From Arenicellales bacterium (lineage in GTDB: Bacteria; Pseudomonadota; Gammaproteobacteria; Arenicellales; JAJDZL01): a DNA stretch of 64,000 nt. The position numbers and the translations under genes are program-made. The stretch's first letter is position 1, and each line of letters begins with the position of its first letter. Under the pieces are notes generated by a model. That model did no database searches and was not told the origin of the DNA. It worked only from the letters and a program-made list of their open reading frames with translations. Positions 51,600 through 60,945 of the stretch are shown in pieces. The stretch is taken from contig OY282380.1 in NCBI GenBank assembly GCA_958295885.1, forward strand, positions 1,302,001 through 1,366,000. The letters run 5' to 3'.

Positions 51600-52560
51600 G
51601 GGTTTCGAGAAGAAGGCAAGGACTCTGGGCAACTGGCTGTGCCGTATCGGAAACAGCAGACAGTTGATCAAGCCCTAGTCGAGATCAACAAGTGCATGCA
51701 GTCAGCGAGATTGCACCGCTGCAAGCGGGTCACGCTGGACATTGATACGACGGTGATCGAATGCAACAAGAAAGAAACCAAATTCAACTGTAAAGGCTCG
51801 CGAGGCTATACGCCGATTCAGGTCACCTAGCTGAAATTGAGCAGGTGGAAGAGGTTAAATTTCGGGAAGGGAATGTACCGCCGAACAAAGAAGAACCTGG
51901 AGTTCATCAAGAAATGTGAGGCTGCGTTGCCGGCGGGAGTATCGATCTGTCAGCTGCGAGTCGATGCAGCCACTTACCAAGCCGGGGTAATCAATTATTG
52001 TGAGGCCAACGACATTCGCTGTGTGATCCGCACCAAGATGGACTCTTCACTGAAAGATCAATGTCCGCCATCAAGCCGTCAGACTGGGTGCCGCTGATCA
52101 AACGCGATGGCACCGCTTCTGAAACCGAGCAGGCAGCCTGCACCTTGCATCGATGAACGACACTCCGCAAGCTTTTTATCTGATCGTGCAGCTCCAACTG
52201 ATGGATGAAAAGGAACCAGATCCACAGCCAAACCTGCTGCCAATTTGGATTTACAGACGAACTGGAATGAACATATGGCAGTGCATTTTGACAATCAGCG
52301 CGACAAAGTCCCGGAGAACCGGATCAAGGAATTACGCAGTGACTTGGGTGGCGCACAGCTGCCATGTAGCAATTTTGAAGCCAATGCGGCGTATTTCAAG
52401 CTGTGTGCGTTAGCCTGCAATCTGTTGGCGCTGCTGCGACGATTGCTGCCGGCTGGCTGAGAAAGCAGACAGGCGTCGGCAAAGGACTGGCTCAACCACC
52501 GCAAAATGGGCAATCCCGTGGACTGTTCTCGCCGGATAGCGTACTGAATCTTTGGAAAAT
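51600..52560 (+). pseudogene. IS1380-family transposase, broken
   Basis: Pieces in more than one frame: ALVEINKCMQ and VTLDIDTTVIECNKKETKFN, then KGSRGYTPIQVT with the first catalytic Asp in LDIDTT; FGKGMYRRTKK and SICQLRVDAATYQAGVINYC with the second acidic region; and MAVHFDNQRDKVPENRIKEL, GGAQLPCSNFEANAAYFKLC and LACNLLALLRR at the end. This order is that of IS1380 transposases. Two or more frameshifts separate the parts. The related C-terminal scrap at 25070-25324 is from another copy. Confidence 0.82.
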
Positions 52561-52775
52561 CGGCTAAATTCTTGAAACTTCTAGCTGAAATATTTTCCTA
52601 TTTCGGATTTGTGCGGTTCGACATCTGCTCTTAGAGCCGTAGTGTGTGATATATTTATTGATTCATTAAAACAACTAGATAAGTAAGATATTCAATGTAT
52701 ACGCGATGTTACAAAGCGGTGATCAGCCGAAACTAGAAGGTCTGGTTGCCGGACTTTTTAGACATTCCAATATCT

Positions 52776-53174
52776 ATGAAGAAACATTTGATTACTAAAT
52801 ACCGTGAAATTCTTCCCGAAAATTGTCCTCCTGATAGTGCCGCAGAAATCACTTCGCGACGATATGTGTATAGACTCGTACAAATTGTACCGCCATCTGA
52901 AAAAGATTTTGAATCACATAGAGCTCAAAAACCAGACACAAAATTTTCTGGAGTTTCAGAATGTCAAGCCCGCGGACTTTCGGTGTATTCGACGAAACAC
53001 GAACCTGAAAAGCTCCTCAAGCTTTCTAAATTCCGCACATACATGATTTGTCGGGTAACCTTAGATTTTGGTGCAGGTAGAATTCAGCAAACAGGTAAAC
53101 ACCCTACACACCATACTTGGTGGCCATTTGCGCAATATGATTTACTAGCAAATTGTAATGTAGAGGGAAAATGA
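52776..53174 (+). CDS. Unknown protein, first gene of a two-gene cassette
   Basis: A 132-residue soluble protein from the ATG at 52776 (the frame opens earlier at a TTG, 52746). Regular features are YRLVQIVPPSEKDFESHRAQ in the middle, FSGVSECQARGLSVYSTKHE, and near the end IQQTGKHPTHHTWWPFAQYD, a His/Trp-rich patch that looks conserved. I do not recognise a named family. Its stop overlaps the next start by four bases (ATGA), so the two proteins are made together and probably work together. Location in a defence island, with lower GC than core genes, suggests an acquired defence, toxin-antitoxin or immunity role, but this is inference. Confidence 0.7.
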   Translation: MKKHLITKYREILPENCPPDSAAEITSRRYVYRLVQIVPPSEKDFESHRAQKPDTKFSGVSECQARGLSVYSTKHEPEKLLKLSKFRTYMICRVTLDFGAGRIQQTGKHPTHHTWWPFAQYDLLANCNVEGK

Positions 53175-54340
53175 AAAAAATTTGGTACAAAACAACTTTG
53201 TTCGAGTACGATGGTCCTCAAATTTTTGAAGCTAGGGATCGTATAGGTGGCCACTATCTTGGGGTCGCTGTCCTACCTAAAGATCAAAAGGATCAATTTT
53301 TAGTAGTTGGTGCTGAACCAGAGAAAATGCGCAAATTTCGAAATGGTGAAATCGATTTGCGATCTTTGATAATTGTTTCCAGTATTGACGAATGGTACTT
53401 AACCGAATCTAACACTGATGAAAGTTCATTCGAAATTAAACTTCAATCGGGGTCCTTACAAGAACACGATTTCTTACCTGACGATGGCTTCTTTTTGGAT
53501 GATTACTCCACCTCTGATAATATTGTTTCTGAGGCTCAGCAAAGAAATAACCTCATTTTAGAAATTGTTGTTAAACCTCCGGAATCAAAAATAGGTCATC
53601 GTATTCGAGTGAGTACTTTGGGGGGAATACTTCAAAATTTTCAATCGTTAATAGATCACTCCTATAGAACACTCTGTCAAGAAACTGGCAAGTCCAAAAA
53701 AAATATTAGAACAGACCGTATTCAAATGGATGTCGTAATTCCTGCCGCAGCAGGTTCTTTTAGAGTTTTATTGGAATCCTCCGCGTCACTCAACTTATTT
53801 GATTCTCATACAGATTTAGCCTCTGCACTGCAAAAAATTGACGATTTGTTTGCGAATTCTACAAATTCTCAGAAAAATTTAATTGAGGTGTTTGGAAATC
53901 ATAGCCAACTAATGAAATCTTACTTAATGTTGTTGCGATTATTGAAAAAAAGTCACACTGGCTTTGACTACAGTTGGGCTGAACCAAACTATGTCGAACC
54001 TAAAGGCTGTGGTTTGTCATTTAGCCAGGTAAATTATTTTCTTGAAAGACTCAAGAATGAAAAAATTATTTGTGACAGTGAAGTTGAATTTATCGGGGAA
54101 TTTGAGCGCGTGAATAGGAATGCTAAAAAGTGGGGATTGCTTACAGATCACGGTGTAGTTACTGGTGTAGTAGGGAAAGATGGCCCTAAATTGGATGGTT
54201 TGGAAGTTGGAAGGCGTTACAAATTCTTTTGTAAGGAGGAGAGAGGAGAATTCGGTGTCGAAACTACGAAAAACATTTTAACTCGCTACAAACCTCTAAA
54301 CCCCAGACAAATACCACACGATGTAACCAAATCGGAATAA
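53171..54340 (+). CDS. Unknown protein, second gene of the two-gene cassette (possibly DUF6575-like)
   Basis: A 389-residue soluble protein. The first 90 residues begin WYKTTLFEYDGPQIFEARD and RIGGHYLGVAVLP, which I tentatively associate with a DUF6575-type N-terminal domain. After a variable linker, residues from about 135 (LILEIVVKPPESKIGHRIRV) form a second domain, then helices (RIQMDVVIPAAAGSFRVLLE). The last 70 residues carry a beta-rich end (EFERVNRNAKKWGLLTDHGV, then GLEVGRRYKFFCKEERG). No nuclease, ATPase or membrane motif is visible. It overlaps the upstream gene by four bases. Function unknown; setting suggests defence. Confidence 0.7.
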   Translation: MKKIWYKTTLFEYDGPQIFEARDRIGGHYLGVAVLPKDQKDQFLVVGAEPEKMRKFRNGEIDLRSLIIVSSIDEWYLTESNTDESSFEIKLQSGSLQEHDFLPDDGFFLDDYSTSDNIVSEAQQRNNLILEIVVKPPESKIGHRIRVSTLGGILQNFQSLIDHSYRTLCQETGKSKKNIRTDRIQMDVVIPAAAGSFRVLLESSASLNLFDSHTDLASALQKIDDLFANSTNSQKNLIEVFGNHSQLMKSYLMLLRLLKKSHTGFDYSWAEPNYVEPKGCGLSFSQVNYFLERLKNEKIICDSEVEFIGEFERVNRNAKKWGLLTDHGVVTGVVGKDGPKLDGLEVGRRYKFFCKEERGEFGVETTKNILTRYKPLNPRQIPHDVTKSE

Positions 54341-54801
54341 ATTTATGGTACTGCCCCGATAATGTAGAGACGCTTTAATGACAGAGTAACCTTAATAATT
54401 TGAGATAAATTGATGATCAGCAATTAATTTATTCATAAGAACTGAAGGTACTAATTTTTTGAGTCAGGACTAAGCAGGATCAATATGTCCGGTTTTTGGC
54501 TACTGTTGAATCACTCTGATTTACGTGATTAACTGCAGCCAATTAATCCAATAAATTGCTTATGTACTTGTTAAACTGCGAAGTGACTGTTCCTTAAACC
54601 AAACGATTTAAGTACAAGATTTTTGTGGTTTTATTCAAAACGGATTAATGCTCGAAGTCAATGACTTCTACATTGAGTGGCAGATCAGCTAAAGTTCGGA
54701 TACGTTGTGACCTGGCCAACCAAGTCAATTTTCAATCGTAACACGAATTACTTTCAGCCAAATCAAATGTAGTTCCTTTACAAACTGATAATATTAGTCA
54801 A
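54341..54801. other. Gap before the NucS-like gene
   Basis: About 460 AT-rich bases with no gene. It should hold the terminator of the two-gene cassette and the promoter of the next gene; neither stands out. Confidence 0.35.
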
Positions 54802-55833
54802 GTGGCAATTTACAAAATCGACACAGAACAAATAAAACCCCTCCAGAAAACTACTTTTTCTGCTCAAAACATATCTGAGCGAGAGAATATACAGCGTCTA
54901 CTCAGACAACAGATTGAAATCATATCCGATGACACTTTGGTAATCGCGGAAGAGTATGAGGGATGGGAAGGGAGCAAGAGGCGAATTGATCTTTTGTGTA
55001 TCGATAAAGAAGCTAATTTGGTTGTGGTAGAGTTGAAACGTACGGACGACGGTGGTCACATGGAACTGCAAGCGGTTAGGTATAGTGCAATGGTTTCAAC
55101 GATGACCTTCGACCAAGTGGTTGATGCACATACAAGTTTCCTTAAGAACATTGGTTCTGACAAGGATGCAGAACAAGAAATACTTGATTTTCTCGAATTG
55201 GACGAGCCCAACGAAGGCTCCTTTGCGCAGGATGTGCGTATCGTATTGGCATCTGCGAACTTTTCAAAGGAATTAACCAGTGCAGTTTTATGGCTAAATG
55301 AAAAAGGTGTCGATATTCGTTGCGTGAAGATGGAGCCCTTCGCTGACGGCAAACGAATTCTATTGGATATTCAACAGGTAATTCCGCTACCGGAAACTGC
55401 AGATTTTCAGATCAAAATTAGAAGAAAGAAACAGAAAGAACAGCAATCGAAAAAGGAAAGATTTACTCTGCTTGCTTCCGGTGAAGAATTTAATAGACTA
55501 AATAAGCGTAATTTAATGTTCAAGATTGTGCAAGTTATGATAGAAAATGGATCGAATCCCGATAATATTTCAAGTCGCTTAGAGACTAAGAAAAAGAATC
55601 TATTCGTAAGTTTCAATGGGAAGCTAAATGAAAATCAGTTTGCCGAAAAATTAATGGAGACAGACTCTGGTGGTGTAGTTCCGAAAACTAAGCGCTATTT
55701 TTGTGCAAAAAATCAACTTTTTTTCAATGACGGTAAGACTTATGCAATGACAAATCAGTGGGCCCGAGAAACAATTGAAGCAGCAGAATTACTATGTGAA
55801 GGACACCGAGATATTAGATTCAAAAAAGAATGA
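54802..55833 (+). CDS. NucS-like PD-(D/E)xK nuclease-fold protein
   Basis: A 343-residue soluble protein with a GTG start. The core reads IIAEEY..-type text: VIAEEYEGWEGSKRRIDLLC, then IDKEANLVVVELKR, giving the D...ExK catalytic arrangement (D in RIDLLC, E and K in VELKR), followed by HMELQAVRYSAMVSTM. This matches endonuclease NucS/DUF91-type folds. The C-terminal 140 residues are helical and basic (KIRRKKQKEQQSKKE), possibly DNA-binding, with an end domain of unknown type. Stand-alone proteins of this sort are common in defence islands. Activity is inferred from motif only. Confidence 0.75.
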   Translation: MAIYKIDTEQIKPLQKTTFSAQNISERENIQRLLRQQIEIISDDTLVIAEEYEGWEGSKRRIDLLCIDKEANLVVVELKRTDDGGHMELQAVRYSAMVSTMTFDQVVDAHTSFLKNIGSDKDAEQEILDFLELDEPNEGSFAQDVRIVLASANFSKELTSAVLWLNEKGVDIRCVKMEPFADGKRILLDIQQVIPLPETADFQIKIRRKKQKEQQSKKERFTLLASGEEFNRLNKRNLMFKIVQVMIENGSNPDNISSRLETKKKNLFVSFNGKLNENQFAEKLMETDSGGVVPKTKRYFCAKNQLFFNDGKTYAMTNQWARETIEAAELLCEGHRDIRFKKE

Positions 55834-56101
55834 GCAAACTTTGGATAATTTTTCCATTTGATTAGTTCATCACGGCGAAACCACTCTAAAACAAGACTAG
55901 TTGAAGATTTCTGGTTTTGAGCCTACTTTTCGTCGCTATTATTCATTTAGATTCTGAATCACCATTCCGACAAGATTCGAATTCTTTCCTTCCGTGCCCA
56001 CCAAGTTTGAAGTTTCCCAAGAAACTCGCACTGTTTGCGCTCGCTAAGGGCTTGATGTTTTAAAATGATGGTCGCAGTTGCTGTAGAACAAACGAACAAC
56101 A
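55834..56101. other. Short intergenic stretch
   Basis: 268 bases between convergent genes. No gene; no clear terminator pair seen. Confidence 0.3.
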
Positions 56102-57044
56102 TCAGTCACTGATGACTCCATTTCTACCAACGTCTTCTAGCGTCAGCTTTTCCTCTTGTCGTTCAAACCCCGTCATCATCGGTTTTAGAAAAGGCTGGCA
56201 TTCATCATCCTTGATCCAAAACAAGCCATTGGCAGTACCAGTATGGACATTCTCTGGGAACAAATATGAGATATATCCGATTCCGTTGTTGTCTCCGCGG
56301 GTCATGAACTGTGATGTAGTTGGTACCATGCTCGCGTGCTCTGTTGACGACTTGCAATTGAAAGCGGCAACCAAATGCGAAATAGAGTGGCCTGTTAATT
56401 CCTCTACATGATTCACCTCAGCAATGGCACGCTCGAAGTAGTCTCGGACGACGAAATATGAGGCGTCCTGGAAATCGCGACTGTCTATCCCACAAAAGTT
56501 ATGCATGATGCGATATTCTGGGACTTTAGATTGGGAAGGTTTACCTTCTGAAACTTTTATTTCCTTGCCGCACATTCTTAGCTTCCAAAACCTACCGCAA
56601 CTTTTGCACAACATCAAAATATGCCTCGTTTTGGTTCGCTCAAATGCTGATTGGTTTACCGTCGCGGGGCAATGCCTTGGGATCTCGGAAGGGAGTGGAT
56701 GTCGAGTCACAGGATTCTACAACAATAGGAATCACGCGCGTCTCGCCTGAGTGCAGTTGCTCTAACACTCACATAAACTCTTGTTCCACGTCGTAGTCTG
56801 AGTCGTGAAAAGCCGGACTTCCAAAAATCAGAAGCAGTTCGAAGAACTCACCCCGTTTGGTGATTTCGGTATTGATACCCCCGCCTGCCATAATATTTCG
56901 ATCAAACCATTCGTCGGTTCGGCTATCGCTACGAAGTGGTGTCTGCCAGAAAACTGCCATTTTTGAACAAATATTGTAAATTTTCCAAGTGATTTTGATG
57001 ATAGACCAAAGAATTTTGCCATTAAAGATGGTGACATCATCCAC
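56102..57044 (-). pseudogene. TIR-domain protein, broken
   Basis: Read on the minus strand from 57044, DEWFDRNIMAGGGINTEI and ELLLIFGSPAFHDSDYDVEQ match the middle of bacterial TIR domains (W-x-DR-x-I-x-x-G and SP-x-F-x-x-S-x-Y). A stop follows at about 56770, then VLEQLHSGETRVIPIVVESC and ALPRDGKPIS, again typical TIR, then another stop. A shift leads into the last open part (56710-56102), which has a CKSCGRFWKLRMCG cysteine cluster and FCGIDSRDFQDASYFVVRDY, of unknown type. TIR domains in such proteins usually cleave NAD in abortive-infection defence. At least two stops and a shift make it nonfunctional. Confidence 0.78.
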
Positions 57045-57453
57045 TTGCAGCTGATTTTTCCAATTTTACTGAGATGGCCGGTTTTAGAGACAAAGCCATC
57101 CCTGCTCGCTGCCAGCGAGTGGCTTGGGGTACGAGCCGGTGGCGACGCCGATGTGTCAGGTGGAGCGCAATCGCGCCTTGTTCTGCCGCCGCATCCGTTC
57201 GCGCTCCTATCACTGCAGCAGCAAACCAAGCTGGCGCAGATTGGCCACTAGGACCGATAACACAACCATGCGCTCAAAACCGTCCGTACCAAACGCATGC
57301 CGATTCAATCCATCTACCTAAGACGCGCCGTTGAAAAATCAATCTGCAGCATTCCCGATGATTGATGAGGTTTGAAGTCATAATAAAATAAGCCGAAAGC
57401 GAGACGACGCAATTCTCTTTCTCATAAAAATTTGACCTGTCAACAAATTCAAG
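57045..57453. other. End of the island, upstream of lgt
   Basis: About 400 bases. The stretch 57100-57330 is more GC-rich than the island and looks like a scrap of coding or IS DNA, but I cannot assign it. The final 100 bases should contain the lgt promoter. Confidence 0.4.
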
Positions 57454-58245
57454 GTGATGACGTATCCAAACATTGACCCAATCGCTCTAGAGCTTGGACC
57501 GCTGGAAATTCGCTGGTATGGACTTGCCTACGCCATCGGCATTTTGGCTGGGTGGTACCTGGGACAGCTGAGAGCTGGCAGAGGACATGCCCCGATTTCG
57601 AAAGATCAAGTCACAGATATCGTGCTTTATGTCTCGGTCGCTGCAATCGTGGGCGGACGTTTTGGGTTTGTGCTGTTCTACAATACGTCATACTTCTTGT
57701 CCGACCCACTCTCTTTATTCAGAATCTGGGAAGGCGGGATGTCTTTTCACGGCGGTTTTTTAGGTTCGATAGTTGGAGTCTGGCTCTACGGGCGTCTCAA
57801 AAAAGTCGAATTTTTGAAGCTCACCGATTTTTTGAGTCCGCTATGTGCAATTGGTCTTTTCTTTGGAAGATTGGCGAATTTCATCAATCAGGAGCTATGG
57901 GGGCGCGAAACCAGCTTGCCGATTGCGATGATTTTTCCCAATGACCCTTTACAGCTTGCGCGTCATCCATCCCAGCTCTATGAAGCGGCTCTTGAAGGCG
58001 CTCTTCTGTTTGCAGTTTTATGGTTCTATTCGGCAAAACCGAGGGCTACGGGCTTGATTTCTGGCTTATTCGTCTGTGGTTATGGACTATTTCGATTTTT
58101 GGTCGAATTCGTGCGGGAACCCGATGCTGGCATCGGTTTTGTCGTCGCCGATTGGGTTACGATGGGCCAATTGCTGTCATTTCCGCTTATAATTCTTGGA
58201 CTTTGGTTAATCTACCGCGCAAACAATCTAAAACGTATCAAGTGA
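57454..58245 (+). CDS. lgt: Prolipoprotein diacylglyceryl transferase
   Basis: A 263-residue inner-membrane enzyme that adds diacylglycerol from phosphatidylglycerol to the lipobox Cys of prolipoproteins, the first step of lipoprotein maturation. About seven hydrophobic helices. Family marks: IRWYGLAYAIGILAGW, GGRFGFVLFYNTSYF, GGMSFHGGFLGSIVG, GRLANFINQELWGRET (the Lgt signature) and RHPSQLYEAALEG. Start ATG at 57454. The next gene overlaps by four bases (GTGA). Full length. Confidence 0.95.
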   Translation: MMTYPNIDPIALELGPLEIRWYGLAYAIGILAGWYLGQLRAGRGHAPISKDQVTDIVLYVSVAAIVGGRFGFVLFYNTSYFLSDPLSLFRIWEGGMSFHGGFLGSIVGVWLYGRLKKVEFLKLTDFLSPLCAIGLFFGRLANFINQELWGRETSLPIAMIFPNDPLQLARHPSQLYEAALEGALLFAVLWFYSAKPRATGLISGLFVCGYGLFRFLVEFVREPDAGIGFVVADWVTMGQLLSFPLIILGLWLIYRANNLKRIK

Positions 58246-58733
58246 CCGACCCGCAAAAAGACCGCCTGGTTCGAACTATGGAAGCTCTGGGCGTTGAGTA
58301 CCAAATTCTAGAGTGTGACCCAGACCTCGCAGACACTCGCGTTTTTGTTCAGCATTACGAATTTGCAATTGAAGACTGTGCGAACACGATCGTTGTAAAA
58401 TCAAAAACCGGCGAAAGAAAATATGCTGCTTGCGTTGTACTCGCCAATTGTCGCCTGGATGTAAATCGCACCGTTCGAAAGAAGTTAAAGGCGAGACGGG
58501 TATCCTTTGCCGGAGCCGAAGAAACTGAAAAATTCACTGGCATGTCGGTTGGTGGCGTAACGCCAATTGGTTTGCCCAAAACTTTGCCGCTCTGGGTCGA
58601 CAGCGCGGTAATGGAACGCGAAAATGTTGTTCTGGGTGGCGGAAGCCGTTCCTGGAAAATTGTAGTGTCGCCGAAAATCTTTACATTGACGCCCAATACT
58701 GAAATCGTTCCGGGTCTCGCATATCCGGCTTGA
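58242..58733 (+). CDS. YbaK/EbsC-type aminoacyl-tRNA deacylase
   Basis: A 163-residue protein of the YbaK/ProX superfamily, which hydrolyses mischarged tRNAs such as Ala- or Cys-tRNA(Pro). Recognised by NTIVVKSKTGERKYAACVVL, the family's conserved K-x-x-x-x-x-x-x-x-VV block, then FTGMSVGGVTPIGLP (the G-x-x-x-GG-x-x-P-x-G loop) and the LPLWVDSAVMERENVVLGGG end. The GTG at 58242 overlaps the lgt stop; the frame is open further upstream inside lgt but that part is a shadow. Which tRNA it edits cannot be told. Confidence 0.85.
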   Translation: MTDPQKDRLVRTMEALGVEYQILECDPDLADTRVFVQHYEFAIEDCANTIVVKSKTGERKYAACVVLANCRLDVNRTVRKKLKARRVSFAGAEETEKFTGMSVGGVTPIGLPKTLPLWVDSAVMERENVVLGGGSRSWKIVVSPKIFTLTPNTEIVPGLAYPA

Positions 58734-58747
58734 ACCTGTTCGGGCGA

Positions 58748-59086
58748 TCAAATTGAAACTGAGAGCAGCTTCCAAAGAAAAGGCAGCCACGCCAGTAGCA
58801 ACAGGCCCAAGCTCACCGCGTCGTACCAGATAATTCGGACGTAGCGCTTTCTTTGCGCCTGCCCCTTGCTCGTCATTTGGATAGCGCACATTGTCATATC
58901 CAAAGGAACGATAAACACCAGCATCGGCACTATGGTTGGAGCGATGAGCGTCGGCAGCATCAACCAGCCGGATTTATGCGTTTCCAACAGCGCCAGCGGC
59001 GCACTGAGAATCAACGCAGCAATGAGTATGAACAGCAGGGCCCGGAGGGGACCGATCTCCCGCATGAATTTCTTGGCGATGTACAT
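58748..59086 (-). CDS. Small hypothetical membrane protein
   Basis: A 112-residue protein with three hydrophobic segments (about 14-35, ALLFILIAALILSAPLALLE; 41-67, LMLPTLIAPTIVPMLVFIVP; 87-110, AVSLGLLLLAWLPFLWKLL). Both loops are short and the N-terminus is basic, so the N-terminus is probably inside. I do not recognise a family. Five bases separate it from the enoyl-CoA hydratase-like gene upstream on the same strand, so the two are likely one operon. Confidence 0.6.
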   Translation of the reverse strand: MYIAKKFMREIGPLRALLFILIAALILSAPLALLETHKSGWLMLPTLIAPTIVPMLVFIVPLDMTMCAIQMTSKGQAQRKRYVRIIWYDAVSLGLLLLAWLPFLWKLLSVSI

Positions 59087-59091
59087 GCGAA

Positions 59092-59838
59092 TCAGTTTAG
59101 TTTCTTGCCAGAACGTCGCCTGAGTGATTCCCGATAACTGACAATGCGCTTGATGAGTCCTTCCTTATTCACCGATTCCTTTAAATCTGCCATGTCTTCA
59201 GCACGAGTATCAGGAATTACGACTTTAAACATTCGTCTGACATCTGTATGGGGGAGAGCTGCTCCCGCCTTTTTCGCGGCCTCAATATGCTTAGCCCAAT
59301 CGTTCTTCTCAGACACATGGGTCAAAAAGCCCATTTTTAGCGCTTCATCGCTGTCAAATACACGGGTATTGGTCAGTATGCTGAGTGCGTTGTCAATGCC
59401 GACGCGTTGAGTAAGTCTTCTTGTGCCAAGCAGGATTCCAAAGTTGAGTCCTGGCATGCAGAAAACGCTGTTGGGTTCAGCAATTCGGATGTGACAGGAG
59501 CAAACCATGTCCGCACCAGCTCCAAAAGCTTTGGCCTGAACCAGTGAAACCGTCGTAAAAGGCGCATGATGGAGAGCCTGGAGCATCTTTTCAACCCGCA
59601 GAATCCGATTCGCGACTTCAGCTTCTGTTCTTGTTTCCAGATCGCTTAGATCAAATCCAGAACAAAACGAATTTCCTTCACCTCGAAGCACAAAGGTGCG
59701 CGTACCGTCTTTACTTGACTCCTCGATCACTTCGTGCAGTAATTCGACCAGATTCGGACTCAACGAATTGGCGCGATGTGGTCGGTTGAGACGTACTGAT
59801 TTTAGGGTTTCGTTCTTTTCAATCAGCAGTTCTTGCAT
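59092..59838 (-). CDS. Enoyl-CoA hydratase/isomerase family protein
   Basis: A 248-residue crotonase-fold enzyme. Oxyanion-hole segments are NSFCSGFDLSDLE (first) and QAKAFGAGADMVCSCHIRIA (second), followed by FCMPGLNFGILLG. Crotonase relatives hydrate, isomerise or hydrolyse acyl-CoA thioesters. The usual second catalytic Glu (in the P-E-x-x-x-G segment) is not at its classic place: this protein has PGLNFGI, so it may be an isomerase-like or other variant. It starts with ATG at 59838, divergent from the asparaginase gene. Confidence 0.82.
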   Translation of the reverse strand: MQELLIEKNETLKSVRLNRPHRANSLSPNLVELLHEVIEESSKDGTRTFVLRGEGNSFCSGFDLSDLETRTEAEVANRILRVEKMLQALHHAPFTTVSLVQAKAFGAGADMVCSCHIRIAEPNSVFCMPGLNFGILLGTRRLTQRVGIDNALSILTNTRVFDSDEALKMGFLTHVSEKNDWAKHIEAAKKAGAALPHTDVRRMFKVVIPDTRAEDMADLKESVNKEGLIKRIVSYRESLRRRSGKKLN

Positions 59839-59934
59839 GTTATTGAATTTTCTGAATTCACTATAATTTCCAGCATACCATATACGAATTGCCAGCCAAA
59901 AGGTATAAGCGGCTTTCTGATTTCAGCCTCCACA

Positions 59935-60945
59935 TTGAATCATCCAGTAAATCCCGTCCTCGTTGAAGTAATACGCGGCGACATGGTGGAAAATTTCCAC
60001 CGAGGCGCCGCCGTTGTTGTGGACCGAAACGGTGAAATTGTCGCTGCTTACGGAAACATCAATCGTCCAATCTATCCTCGGTCAGCAATTAAACCACTTC
60101 AAGCGATGGTGTTTGCACAATCTGGAGCCATGAGACGATTTAATCTGAGCCATCAGCATCTCGCACTCGCCTGCGCTTCCCATTCCGGGCAAGACGTACA
60201 CGTCAATGCCGTTCGACGGTGGCTTGTTCAGGTCGGATTGAATGAATCAGCGCTCAAGTGTGGCGCACACGAAGCACGTCACGATGAAACGCGTAGATCC
60301 ATGATTCAACAAGGACAGGAAGCGAGTGCGCTTCACAACAATTGCTCCGGCAAACATGCGGGAATGATCACCGTAGCGGTTCACAATGATCATCCGATTG
60401 AAAGCTACACTGCCCGTTCGCATCCAGTGCAGCAGCGAGTTTTAAAAACGCTCAGCGAACTAACGAATGAGCCGGTTGAAGACCGTCCTGCCGGTTTGGA
60501 TGGCTGTGGCATTCCAGTTGTTGGAATTTCTCTAGAGGGCATTGCTTTGGGATTTGCAAGAATTGCAAACGGGCAGTTTGATTCCAATAGTCGAAGGGAC
60601 GCGGCAGATAAAATTCGGACCGCGATGAAGCAGTTTCCGCTGCTGGTGGGTGGCGATGATCGCTTCTGCACTTTGATTCCAGGATTGACGAGTCGCAAAG
60701 TACTCGTAAAAGCAGGAGCGCAGGGTGTCTACGCAGGCATGACGGTGAACTCCAATCGATTGGGTTTCGCACTTAAAATTGACGACGGTTCGGGTCTGGC
60801 CGCAGAAGTTGCAATGGGTTGGTTGATTACGAAATATGCAAATTTGAGTGACGAAGAGATTCTCAGTCTCAAACCTTGGTTTGAACCTAGCTTGAGAACG
60901 ATAGCCAAGAAACCGGCTGGCGTCATCCTTCCGTATTTCCGATAA
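59935..60945 (+). CDS. Asparaginase (AnsA/asparaginase II family, PF06089 type)
   Basis: About 336 residues. Matches the asparaginase II family found in many proteobacteria, unrelated to E. coli AnsB. Marks: NPVLVEVIRGDMVENFHRGA at the N-terminus, SAIKPLQAMVFAQSGA (S-x-KP-x-Q), LACASHSGQDVH, HNNCSGKHAGMI (N-C-S-G-K-H), DGCGIPV and the end KPAGVILPY. It should hydrolyse asparagine to aspartate and ammonia. Start choice: the frame is open from ATG 59833, but the first 34 residues are not family-like and overlap the divergent gene. TTG at 59935 gives the usual length. Neither has a clear ribosome binding site. Confidence 0.85.
   Translation: MNHPVNPVLVEVIRGDMVENFHRGAAVVVDRNGEIVAAYGNINRPIYPRSAIKPLQAMVFAQSGAMRRFNLSHQHLALACASHSGQDVHVNAVRRWLVQVGLNESALKCGAHEARHDETRRSMIQQGQEASALHNNCSGKHAGMITVAVHNDHPIESYTARSHPVQQRVLKTLSELTNEPVEDRPAGLDGCGIPVVGISLEGIALGFARIANGQFDSNSRRDAADKIRTAMKQFPLLVGGDDRFCTLIPGLTSRKVLVKAGAQGVYAGMTVNSNRLGFALKIDDGSGLAAEVAMGWLITKYANLSDEEILSLKPWFEPSLRTIAKKPAGVILPYFR

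Noticed and set aside
58020..58241. Upstream extension of the YbaK-like frame
   Set aside because: It lies wholly inside lgt; the GTG at 58242 overlapping the lgt stop gives the usual family length.
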